Assembly (NCBI GenBank): GCA_002404055.1
Contig: DHIZ01000185.1
Coordinates: forward strand, 2,885-9,903
DNA from: Chloroflexi bacterium UBA4733
GTDB lineage: Bacteria > Chloroflexota > UBA4733
Direction: 5' to 3'
Length of the DNA: 7,019 nucleotides
Shown: positions 1 through 5,640 of the stretch, piece after piece
Layout: every line of letters starts with the position of its first letter
How positions within the stretch are numbered: the stretch's first letter is position 1
Position numbers and translations under genes: made by a program
The notes under the pieces: generated by a model
Told to the model about the DNA's origin: nothing
Databases searched by the model: none
Seen by the model: only the letters and a program-made list of their open reading frames with translations

Positions 1-1
1 C

Positions 2-280
2 AAAGCCGGCGAGCGCCGCGCCACTGGGCACCGCCGCTCCGATACCTTCGTGGTCCGGGTGGGCGGCTTCGCCGCCTACGCCGCCGCCGCGAGCACCTTG
101 CCAGAGACGACCCTGCGCGAGCAGTTGGTCGGCGTGCCCGCCGAGGCCTGCCGGACCTGCCGTGCCGAGTTACGCGCCATTCAGGAGCGCCAAACCAAGA
201 TGCATCGCTTCCATCTGCGCCCCGACCGCTACCTCAGCGACCTGGAAGCCGCCTGGGCCACGCTGGCGCCGCCGCCTTGA
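2..280 (+). CDS. C-terminal part of an unrecognised protein (5' end outside window)
   Basis: The frame is open from base 2 to a TGA at 278-280, so this is the last ~92 residues of a gene that starts to the left of the window. A GTG at 50 could serve as a start, but the open frame continues upstream with coding-like codon use. Third positions are nearly all G or C, which supports real coding. Visible features are an alanine-rich stretch (FAAYAAAAS), a CRTC (C-x-x-C) pair near the middle, and a charged, probably helical tail containing HRFHLRPDRYLSDLEAAW. I see no signal peptide or membrane segment. I do not recognise the family. The recombinase relic just downstream makes a mobile-element or phage-related origin possible, but nothing in the residues proves it. 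Confidence 0.6.
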   Translation, partial: KAGERRATGHRRSDTFVVRVGGFAAYAAAASTLPETTLREQLVGVPAEACRTCRAELRAIQERQTKMHRFHLRPDRYLSDLEAAWATLAPPP

Positions 281-442
281 TGCCGCTATTACCGCCGCTG
301 GGAAAAAGGCGGACACTAACCAGGGAAAGTCACACCAGAAGTGCCGGAACACTGGCCGATGGCATCTTATTACGCCCAGTGTCTGTGCTCACAGCATATG
401 TTCTGGCGTAGGGAGGGGCAGATATTCCTCGGTCAGGGGTTT

Positions 443-471
443 TTCAACACGCTGGCTTCTTCTGTTATATT
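443..471 (+). promoter_or_regulatory. Candidate extended -10 promoter for the recombinase chimera
   Basis: TATATT at 466-471 is preceded by TG at 463-464 with one base between, which is the extended -10 arrangement. A poor -35 (TTCAAC, 443-448) lies 17 bases upstream. It sits in a locally AT-rich patch within GC-rich DNA, 27 bases before the chosen start at 499. Extended -10 promoters tolerate weak -35 boxes. The call is by eye only. Confidence 0.35.
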
Positions 472-483
472 CGAAGCGCCATG

Positions 484-490
484 AAGGGGA
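484..490 (+). promoter_or_regulatory. Ribosome binding site that decides the start at 499
   Basis: AAGGGGA lies 8 bases before the ATG at 499. The in-frame ATG at 481 overlaps this site and has no purine-rich site of its own, so 499 is preferred. Confidence 0.6.
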
Positions 491-498
491 AAATACCA

Positions 499-1710
499 AT
501 GCCGTCCACTGGGGAGTCGCTGCCGGCCGTGCCCGCCGGCCCAATTGTACTGTTGCATTCGAGCGAGAAACGTCGTTCTGTTGCATTGGGTCCGGCCAAA
601 GGCAAGCGCTGGCAGCCGCCGGAAGGCCTCTCGCCGGCCGATGTGCAGGCCATCATCGACGCCGCTGGGAACGATCGGGACCGCTTGCTGCTGCGTGTGC
701 TGTGGGCGACGGGCGGGCGGATCAGCGAAGCCCTGGCGCTGCGGGCCTGCGACATCCAGCGCGACGCCTTGATCCTCCCGAACCGCAAGAACCCCAGCCA
801 GCCGACCAAACGGCTCTTCCTGCCGACCGGCAGTCTGAACCTGCCGGGCGAGTTGCTCCTCTGGCAGAAGAACCAGCACCTCAAAGACGAGGAGCCGCTG
901 TTCTGGTCCCGCAAGAAAGGGTCGGACGGCAACAAGAAGGCGATCTCGCGCATCCAGGCCTGGAAGATCGTGAAGGAGGCCCCGGCCCGGGCGGGAATCC
1001 AGGTCCTGGCGCTGCGACCCTCGCAGCACGGTAACGCCGGCGCCCCGGCCCCGGTCCATCCCCACCTCTTCCGCCACGCCCGGGTACGCCAGCTCGAGGG
1101 GATGCAGCGGAACCAGCAGGTGGTCTTCCTCACCGACGACGGTGATACGCTGCGCGACTTGCCACTCTATCTGAACCCGGAATCCGAACACGACCTGGAT
1201 TGGTTCCACCTCGCGATGCGCCTCACAGCGATGGGCCAGGTGGCCAAGGGCCTCGGCGCCAAGCCGGACGGGCTACGCACGAAGGCCCTGGAACAGTTCG
1301 AGCGCGTCAAGCACTCCCTCTGGCATGGCAATCTCTTCGAAGCACTACAAACGCTGGAGGACTTGGAGCTTGCTGTGGTGGGGGAGGAGGCCGTCGGCCC
1401 GACCGTCCAGAAGTTGGCCCGGATGGTCCGGGAGTTCCACGGCTACCTGGAGGCGAACCACGCCTCCCGGCGCACCTTCGGCGAGCACTGGCGCCACGGC
1501 GAGACGATTTCCACCGCCTTCGTTGCATCCACCGTCAACGCCGTCGTCAGGAAGCGCTGCGTCAAGCAGCAGCAGAGGCAATGGACGGAGCGTGGCGCCC
1601 ATCTCCTGCTCCAGATGCGCGTCCGCGTCCTCGACGATGATCTCGCTGCGCTCTTCCAGGAATCGTATCCAAGCTTCCGCCCGACGATGGAGGACAAGCT
1701 GTCGGCTTAA
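499..1710 (+). pseudogene. Tyrosine recombinase / ISKra4 transposase chimera, inactive in both halves
   Basis: A 403-residue open frame (numbered from ATG 499) that joins two unrelated proteins. Residues ~40-198 are a tyrosine recombinase catalytic domain: the box I arginine is R74 in ATGGRISEALALR, a basic beta-hairpin follows (NRKNPSQPTKR), and box II is HPHLFRHA with H189 and R192. The later His/Trp and the Tyr nucleophile are missing, and there is no N-terminal core-binding domain of usual size. From about residue 200 (base ~1097) the sequence becomes the C-terminal part of an ISKra4-type transposase. Recognisable blocks are QQVVFLTDDGDTLRDL, YLNPESEHDLDWFH, LWHGNLFEAL and ISTAFVASTVN followed by RGAHLLLQ. 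The N-terminal part of that transposase, with its first catalytic acid, is absent. The usual Glu of AFVESTVN is Ala343. I infer a deletion or recombination fusion that happened to keep frame. Family recognition is strong for both halves. Whether it is expressed is unknown. Confidence 0.8.
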
Positions 1711-1722
1711 CCCCCCGGATTT
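1097..1722 (+). mobile_element. ISKra4-family insertion sequence remnant (3' part only)
   Basis: The DNA from about 1097 encodes only the C-terminal ~205 residues of an ISKra4-family transposase, running to a TAA at 1708-1710. The left end of the element and the first half of the gene are gone. The right boundary is uncertain. The C-run with ATTTTT just after the stop (1711-1724) may belong to the old element end, but no partner terminal repeat remains inside the window to confirm it. The element cannot make an active transposase. Confidence 0.65.
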
Positions 1723-1724
1723 TT

Positions 1725-1954
1725 ATGCTCTCCATGCTGATCACGGATGCGTTTGCCCTCCAGTTGCCGACGGCGGACGCGCTGGAGCAGGTCCAGGACG
1801 GGGTCAATGCCATCATCACGGCCAACAAAGAAGGAGACGGCGCTGTGCCGCCGGTCTCGCCTGGGTACTCCTGATCCTGGCTGTGTTCGTCGGGATGTTC
1901 CCATCGTGGGTAGGTCACGGTTGGCGCGTCGGCACGGAGATGGCCGCGGGTGGT
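1725..1954 (+). pseudogene. Short frameshifted relic of an unidentified gene
   Basis: An ATG at 1725 opens 49 codons ending at TGA 1872-1874 (begins MLSMLITDAFALQLPTADAL). Most third positions up to about 1845 are G or C, as in the genuine genes here, while the opposite-strand frame is less biased. After about 1850 a different plus-strand frame becomes protein-like and encodes a hydrophobic stretch (AGLAWVLLILAVFVGMFPSW) that could be a membrane helix. The simplest reading is one decayed gene with a frameshift near 1845-1850, cut on the left by the transposase remnant and on the right by the end of the ROK gene. There is no clear ribosome binding site before 1725. I do not recognise the product, and a chance open frame is possible. 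Confidence 0.25.
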
Positions 1955-3160
1955 CTACGTGCCGCTGCTTGCTGTCTCCCGCTTGAAGGCGAAGCTGGGC
2001 AACTGGTCAAGGAAATAGGCTGCCGCGCCGATCGCCCCAGCCTCATCGCCCAGCGCGGTAGGCAAGATCTCGAGATCCGGGAGTAAATTACCTAACACCC
2101 GGCGCTGCACCTCCCGGCGGATGACCGCGACGGCTGGTTCTCCGAGACGTCCGATGGGGCCGCCGATCACGACCATCTGTGGATGCATGAGGCTCACGAG
2201 ATTGGCAATAGCGATGCCGAGGTAGGTGGCAGCGACGGCCACGGCGGCGAGAGCTGTTTGGTCACCCCGCCGCGCAGCAGCCAGCACATCGTCGAGCGTC
2301 AAGGCTCCCAGGCCGCCCATTGGCAAGGTGCGCAACAGTGTTTCCTCACCTTCACGTGCTTTCGCGTGCGCCAACCGTACGATGGCCGCGCCCGAGGCGA
2401 GTGTGTGCAAGCAGCCGCGGTTGCCGCAGTCACAGATCGGACCGTCCGGGAGCACCGTGACATGTCCCAGTTCTCCTGCTCCGCCCGCACCAACATATAG
2501 CTTGCCGCCGACGAGTAACCCGGCGATGATACCGTTCCCAGCGAAGACGTAGGCCACATCCTGAATCCCTTGCGCTCGGCCGTGCCAGTGCTCGCCAAGC
2601 ACCGCGACCTTGGCCCGGTTGGCGACACGAACCGGTAAGCCAACGCGCGCCTCGACCAGGTCGGCGATGGGAACGTCCCGCCAGCCGTGTGGGACGGAGA
2701 CTCTGATTCTGCGGCCGGCAGTATCCAACGAGCCTGGCGTGCCGACGCCGAGACCGAGAATCGGCGACGCGGCCTGGACGCGCAGGCGTTCGACCGCTGT
2801 GGCGAGCGCCTGCACGAAGTCCTCGGGGCGTGTACCGCTGATGCCGACGGTTTCCATCGCCTGCGGCCGTGCCTGCAAGTCGGTGAGGACTGCCACACAC
2901 TGATCATCATCGAGTTGCGCTCCCAGCACCAACTGGGCGGAAGCATTCAGTTCCAGCACGACGCGGCTGCGGCCACGACCCTCTTGCTGCCTTCCGACTT
3001 CGCGCACGAGTCCATCGGCGAGCAACCCGGCGACGATATCCGACACCTGCGACTTGCCGAGCCCGCAGGCTGCAGCAACCGCTGTTCGGGTCGTCTGGTC
3101 GCGCCGGCGGATCAATGCGAAGACCGCTTCCCGTCCACGACCGTTCAGAGATGCTGCCAA
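1955..3160 (-). CDS. ROK-family transcriptional regulator (NagC/XylR type)
   Basis: A 401-residue cytoplasmic protein with an N-terminal winged helix and a ROK sugar-binding/kinase fold, the usual size for a ROK repressor. The helix-turn-helix covers about residues 22-50 (TAVAAACGLGKSQVSDIVAGL), with the wing after it (GRQQEGRGRSRVV). ROK marks follow: LGLGVGTPGSLD near 135-146, the glycine loop AGNGIIAGLL, and the zinc motif GAGGAGELGH then CDCGNRGC (H233, C243, C245, C250). EAGAIGAA lies near the C-terminus. The usual catalytic NDAN is NRAK (181-184), so the kinase Asp is lost, as expected of a regulator rather than a glucokinase. Start chosen at TTG 3160: AAGGAG lies 5 bases upstream, while the longer TTG at 3190 has no such site. 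Family members bind sugars or their derivatives and usually repress uptake and catabolic genes. The ligand and target are not readable here. It lies downstream of the dehydrogenase/HAD operon on the same strand, 668 bases away. Confidence 0.9.
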   Translation of the reverse strand: MAASLNGRGREAVFALIRRRDQTTRTAVAAACGLGKSQVSDIVAGLLADGLVREVGRQQEGRGRSRVVLELNASAQLVLGAQLDDDQCVAVLTDLQARPQAMETVGISGTRPEDFVQALATAVERLRVQAASPILGLGVGTPGSLDTAGRRIRVSVPHGWRDVPIADLVEARVGLPVRVANRAKVAVLGEHWHGRAQGIQDVAYVFAGNGIIAGLLVGGKLYVGAGGAGELGHVTVLPDGPICDCGNRGCLHTLASGAAIVRLAHAKAREGEETLLRTLPMGGLGALTLDDVLAAARRGDQTALAAVAVAATYLGIAIANLVSLMHPQMVVIGGPIGRLGEPAVAVIRREVQRRVLGNLLPDLEILPTALGDEAGAIGAAAYFLDQLPSFAFKRETASSGT

Positions 3161-3165
3161 GTCGT

Positions 3166-3171
3166 CTCCTT
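3166..3171 (-). promoter_or_regulatory. Ribosome binding site supporting the TTG start of the ROK gene
   Basis: On the minus strand this reads AAGGAG, 5 bases before TTG 3160. It is the only good ribosome binding site near the 5' end and argues for a start 10 codons later than the longest possible frame. Confidence 0.6.
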
Positions 3172-3350
3172 CGTTCGGTGCCCGTACCAAGAGGCTCGTT
3201 CATACAACGGCTTCCATACTACCCTCCGAAGGTGCGTCCGGTGTCGCAAGCTCACGATATAGGGGATACCACCTTTTGCAGCGCTTCGGGCCGCCGAAAT
3301 GGCGCTCCCGGCGACGCACATTGGACGCGGTCATACGTTAGGAGCAGGAC

Positions 3351-3370
3351 CTGGTGATTACCCACATCTC
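3351..3370 (+). repeat. Left terminal inverted repeat of the 126-bp element
   Basis: It is identical over 19 bases to 5622-5640 and matches the reverse complement of 3457-3476 at 19 of 20 positions. Confidence 0.75.
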
Positions 3371-3456
3371 GACGGAGCGGACAGGCATGCAGCGTATCCC
3401 TCGGGACCCCGGCACGGTTAGCCGTGACATTTACTCGCCCACGCCAGAGACCGACG

Positions 3457-3476
3457 GAGATGTGGGTAATGACCAG
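3457..3476 (-). repeat. Right terminal inverted repeat of the 126-bp element
   Basis: Read on the minus strand it is CTGGTCATTACCCACATCTC. It differs from the left end only at the sixth base (C for G). Confidence 0.75.
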
Positions 3477-3827
3477 AGGCTGGTTGGTCGCTCCGGGGCA
3501 GGTAGTGGCGCCGCTAACACTGGCAGCACAGGAACGGCCTTCAGCGGGGCATTCACTCTATGTTGCCAGGCTGGTTGGCTTCCATCCCCCGTGGCGCTGC
3601 CTCTAAGCACGGTGCACCGGCGATTGGCCTCACCACCCGCTAAAACCTGCCCAGCCTGCCATTACTGGTCAGTGGGATCCATCCAGTGTCGCGCCAGCTG
3701 CGCCTACCAGAGCCGTATCACGTCCCGTGTGATGCCAGTGCATGGATCCATTGCGTCCATGGTCCTGCCGTGGACTTCGGCGGGGACGAACGTAACGTGT
3801 CCGGTAGCGGCCGCCGGAGCCTGCGTT

Positions 3828-4496
3828 CTAGAGCATCAGTCCCGGTAAAGCGGCGACGCTTGCAAGGAGGTGCGTGTGCTCGGTGGCGCCGAGTGTTTCC
3901 ACGCCGTGCGCGCCGCTGAGCACACCAATCACCCAGCCGGCGCGGGCATTCATTCCGGCCTGGAGATCGAGGGGGGTGTCGCCGACCACCGCAACCTGGC
4001 GTGCATCGTAGACTCCAAGGTCCATCATCGTACGGTAGATGAAGAAGGGCGCCGGCCGGCCGGCCGGCGCATCGCTGCCGGAGAGGACAAGGTCGAAGAG
4101 CGCCTCCCATTTCAAACGGCGAACCAAAAGATCGACCAGCCCGCGATCGAAGCCGCTGGTCAGCGCCAGCTTGACACCGGCGGCTTTGAGCTGGCGGAAC
4201 GCCGCCTCGGCGCCGTCAACCTCGCGAACGTCGCCCGTCGAATATTCCTCGCGCAGCACCGCCTCAAATCTGCTCAGCGCCTGCTCGGCAACCGCATTCG
4301 CCTCCGGTTCAGGCCGGCTGCGCGCGGCAAGCTCTCGAAAGACGGCGCGCTTATTGGCTCCTCGCCGCGCCGCGAGATCCGCCTCCGAAAACGGGATGTC
4401 GTTGGCGCTGAGCGCCAGGCGGTAGGCAGTCAGGACGCCGCCATCCTCTTTCATTGCCGTGCCGGCAAAATCCGACACCAATAACGCCGGTCGCAC
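3828..4496 (-). CDS. Phosphonatase-like HAD-superfamily hydrolase
   Basis: A 222-residue cytoplasmic HAD hydrolase closest in motif layout to phosphonoacetaldehyde hydrolase (PhnX) and the related phosphonatase-like family. Motif I is DFAGT with nucleophile D9 and Ala where most HADs have the second Asp, which is the phosphonatase pattern. The cap has RGANK (K49), matching the G-x-x-K that carries the Schiff-base lysine in PhnX, although the His three residues later is not present. Motif II is LALTSGFDR. Next come APAGRPAP and LGVY, as in PhnX, and motif IV is VVGDTPLDLQAGMNA then VIGVLSGAH. Phosphonatase cleaves the C-P bond of phosphonoacetaldehyde to acetaldehyde and phosphate. The missing His makes the substrate here uncertain. 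Start set at GTG 4496 because GAGGAG (4505-4510) lies 8 bases upstream; the longer GTG at 4505 overlaps that site. It follows the dehydrogenase by 27 bases on the same strand, so the two are probably one operon. Confidence 0.85.
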   Translation of the reverse strand: MRPALLVSDFAGTAMKEDGGVLTAYRLALSANDIPFSEADLAARRGANKRAVFRELAARSRPEPEANAVAEQALSRFEAVLREEYSTGDVREVDGAEAAFRQLKAAGVKLALTSGFDRGLVDLLVRRLKWEALFDLVLSGSDAPAGRPAPFFIYRTMMDLGVYDARQVAVVGDTPLDLQAGMNARAGWVIGVLSGAHGVETLGATEHTHLLASVAALPGLML

Positions 4497-4504
4497 GTGT
4501 GCCA

Positions 4505-4510
4505 CTCCTC
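4505..4510 (-). promoter_or_regulatory. Ribosome binding site deciding the HAD start
   Basis: It reads GAGGAG on the minus strand, ends 8 bases before GTG 4496, and overlaps the alternative GTG at 4505. It lies in the 27-base gap after the dehydrogenase stop codon. Confidence 0.65.
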
Positions 4511-4523
4511 TTCTGCTGACGCC

Positions 4524-5573
4524 CTAATTAACAACAGAGGCCGGACGCTGCCCCCGAAGCGCCTGAGCCACGGTCTCCGCTGCGAGCCGCTGCCGGTCGG
4601 CAACGGACTCCTCCGAATACCAGGCAATGTGCGGTGTCACCAGCACCATCGGGAGGGCCAGGATCTCGCGCAGCGCTTCCGGCGATGGCGGCTCCTCATC
4701 AAGCACGTCAAGTGCGGCGCCGGCAAGCTGCCCCGCGCGCAAGGCGAGCAGCAACGCTTGCTGATCGACGATTGGTCCCCGCGCGCAATTGATCAAGTAG
4801 GCGGACGGCCGCATGGACGCGAACTCGGCGGCGCCGATCAAGTGGCGAGTTGCCGGTAGCAATGGCGTGTGGATCGACACGAAGTCGGCCTGGGCCAGCG
4901 CCTCTGCCAGGGGGAGCACGGCGACGCCAAGCTCCGCCGCCACGCTGGCCGGGACCAGTGGATCGGCGGCAATCACCCGCAGGCCGATGCCCCGCGCCTT
5001 CCGCGCCAGGCACTGTCCGATGCGGCCGAGTCCGACGATCCCGAGCACCTGCCGGCTGAGCCGGCGAACAGGCACATACGGTGTGTGGCTCCACGCCACC
5101 GGCCGGCTCCCTTCGGCGACGGCGCAGAGCGCGTTGAGCTGCGGCGCCAGGCGCCGCGCCAGCGCCAGGAGCAGCATCAGCGTGTGGTCTGCTACCTCCT
5201 CATCACCGTAGTCGCGCGTGTTGGCCACCATGATCCCCCGTTGCGTGGCGGCGTCCACGTCCACGTTGTCGTACCCCGCACCGTAATTGCAGATGATCGT
5301 GCATCGCTCCATCGCCTCGATCACCACCCGCGGCAAGGGACAGCGCCGGACCAGCACGGCATCAGCCTGCCGGCAGATCGCACGGCACTCCGCCTCCGTG
5401 GTGACCTGGGCATCGACCACCGTCGCCCCGAGCGCGCCCAGAACACGGCGCTCCACATCCAAATTCGCAAAAGGGTGATCAAGGACCGCCACGGTCAAAC
5501 CGGTGGTTTGTCCGCTCACGGCGCTGCGCCTACTCAACTTGTCCTGCCAGCCAATTCGACCGTCCGTCTCCAT
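4524..5573 (-). CDS. D-isomer-specific 2-hydroxyacid dehydrogenase (CtBP/SerA-like)
   Basis: A 349-residue NAD-dependent dehydrogenase of the D-2-hydroxyacid family, which interconverts 2-oxoacids and D-2-hydroxyacids in the cytoplasm. Signatures in order are NYGAGYDNVDVDAA (96-109), NTRDYGDEEVADH (118-130), the Rossmann loop GLGRIG (181-186) followed by AADP with D204 (suggesting NAD over NADP), and HTPLLPATRHLIG. The active-site set is R265 (NCARGPIVD), E294 (DVLDEEPP) and H315 (TPHIAWYSEES), all present. The pattern is closest to the C-terminal-binding-protein-like subgroup, but the substrate cannot be named. Family proteins normally begin near residue 27 (TVAVLDHPF), so the first ~26 residues are extra. 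ATG 5573 has no ribosome binding site and lies about 2 bases from the predicted transcript start. It is therefore either leaderless or the true start is TTG 5537 (AGGA just upstream) or GTG 5519. It is first in an operon with the HAD gene. Confidence 0.88.
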   Translation of the reverse strand: METDGRIGWQDKLSRRSAVSGQTTGLTVAVLDHPFANLDVERRVLGALGATVVDAQVTTEAECRAICRQADAVLVRRCPLPRVVIEAMERCTIICNYGAGYDNVDVDAATQRGIMVANTRDYGDEEVADHTLMLLLALARRLAPQLNALCAVAEGSRPVAWSHTPYVPVRRLSRQVLGIVGLGRIGQCLARKARGIGLRVIAADPLVPASVAAELGVAVLPLAEALAQADFVSIHTPLLPATRHLIGAAEFASMRPSAYLINCARGPIVDQQALLLALRAGQLAGAALDVLDEEPPSPEALREILALPMVLVTPHIAWYSEESVADRQRLAAETVAQALRGQRPASVVN

Positions 5574-5581
5574 AACGGCCG

Positions 5582-5610
5582 ATGATATGGTGCAGGGCCC
5601 GCACGGTCAA
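5582..5610 (-). promoter_or_regulatory. Sigma70-type promoter of the dehydrogenase-HAD operon
   Basis: On the minus strand the -35 is TTGACC (5605-5610) and the -10 is TATCAT (5582-5587), each one base from consensus, with an ideal 17-base spacer. Transcription should start near 5575, almost at the ATG 5573. The -35 lies only 11 bases inside the border with the insertion sequence. Confidence 0.65.
5590..5604. promoter_or_regulatory. Candidate operator palindrome in the promoter spacer
   Basis: The plus strand reads GTGCAGGGCCCGCAC, an inverted repeat of the form GTGCnGGnCCnGCAC (six of seven pairs match around a central base). It lies wholly between the -35 and -10 boxes, where a bound protein would block polymerase. 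Such a GC palindrome can occur by chance in this DNA, and the binding protein is unknown. Confidence 0.35.
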
Positions 5611-5621
5611 GGGCGGCCGAG

Positions 5622-5640
5622 CTGGTGATTACCCACATCT
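5622..5640 (+). repeat. Terminal repeat of the IS4-type element
   Basis: These 19 bases are identical to 3351-3369. The inner edge overlaps the transposase stop codon (5639-5641, TAG on the minus strand), so the gene runs right into the element end. Confidence 0.75.

Larger units (their letters stand above)
281..498. other. Gene-free leader between the partial gene and the recombinase chimera
   Basis: About 220 bases with no convincing reading frame. It holds a weak GC hairpin just after the upstream stop (CCGCC at 292-296 pairing with GGCGG at 308-312, no T-run). It also holds a 7-bp inverted repeat (ACACTGG 349-355, CCAGTGT 376-382). The right-hand part is noticeably more AT-rich (about 440-475) and contains the promoter candidate listed separately. 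Confidence 0.6.
3351..3476. mobile_element. 126-bp MITE-like element sharing its ends with the IS4-type element
   Basis: The left end reads CTGGTGATTACCCACATCTC (3351-3370). The right end (3457-3476) is its reverse complement with one mismatch, giving 19/20 matched ends around an 86-bp core. The same first 19 bases occur at 5622-5640, the end of the IS4-type element. The 7 bases GACGGAG at 3453-3459 also match the last 7 bases of the window, inside the other side of that IS. The core codes for nothing recognisable and includes a small hairpin (CACGG-TTAG-CCGTG). I infer a non-autonomous derivative that the IS transposase could move. No clear target-site duplication flanks it, so it may be old or rearranged. 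Confidence 0.65.
3161..3827. other. Gene-free region between the ROK gene and the HAD gene, containing a small mobile element
   Basis: No reading frame here looks genuine. A 164-codon plus-strand frame from 3354 has no family resemblance, poor codon bias and no ribosome binding site. The left part (3172-3350) must hold the ROK promoter, but I see no convincing -35/-10 pair. The 126-bp element at 3351-3476 is listed separately. Right after it, AGGCTGGTTGG occurs at 3477-3487 and again at 3568-3578. CGGTGCACCG (about 3610-3619) and ATGGATCCAT (3743-3752) are perfect 10-bp palindromes. A weak stem (TCCGG 3800-3804, CCGGA 3814-3818) lies just past the HAD stop but lacks the U-run of a normal terminator. 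The stretch may be decayed mobile DNA. Confidence 0.5.

Noticed and set aside
349..382. ACACTGG/CCAGTGT inverted repeat as terminator or IS end
   Set aside because: Only 7 bp with a 20-base loop, no T-run, and no second copy elsewhere in the window.
433..1209. Long minus-strand open frames opposite the recombinase half
   Set aside because: They lie antisense to a recognisable domain and have no recognisable motifs, which is usual for GC-rich shadows.
1707..1904. Minus-strand 65-codon frame downstream of the ROK gene
   Set aside because: It shows weaker third-position bias than the plus-strand frame over the same bases, no ribosome binding site and no recognisable family.
3800..3818. Stem after the HAD stop as an intrinsic terminator
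   Set aside because: Only a 5-bp stem with a 9-base loop and no U-tract on the minus strand.
3677..3835. GGATCC, NotI-type GCGGCCGC and TCTAGA sites close together, like a vector polylinker
   Set aside because: They are spread over ~150 bases, are not in a known polylinker order, and the last overlaps the natural HAD stop codon. Chance in GC-rich DNA is enough.
3354..3848. 164-codon plus-strand open frame starting in the 126-bp element
   Set aside because: It starts inside a terminal repeat, lacks a ribosome binding site, has poor codon bias and no family resemblance, and ends antisense to the HAD gene.
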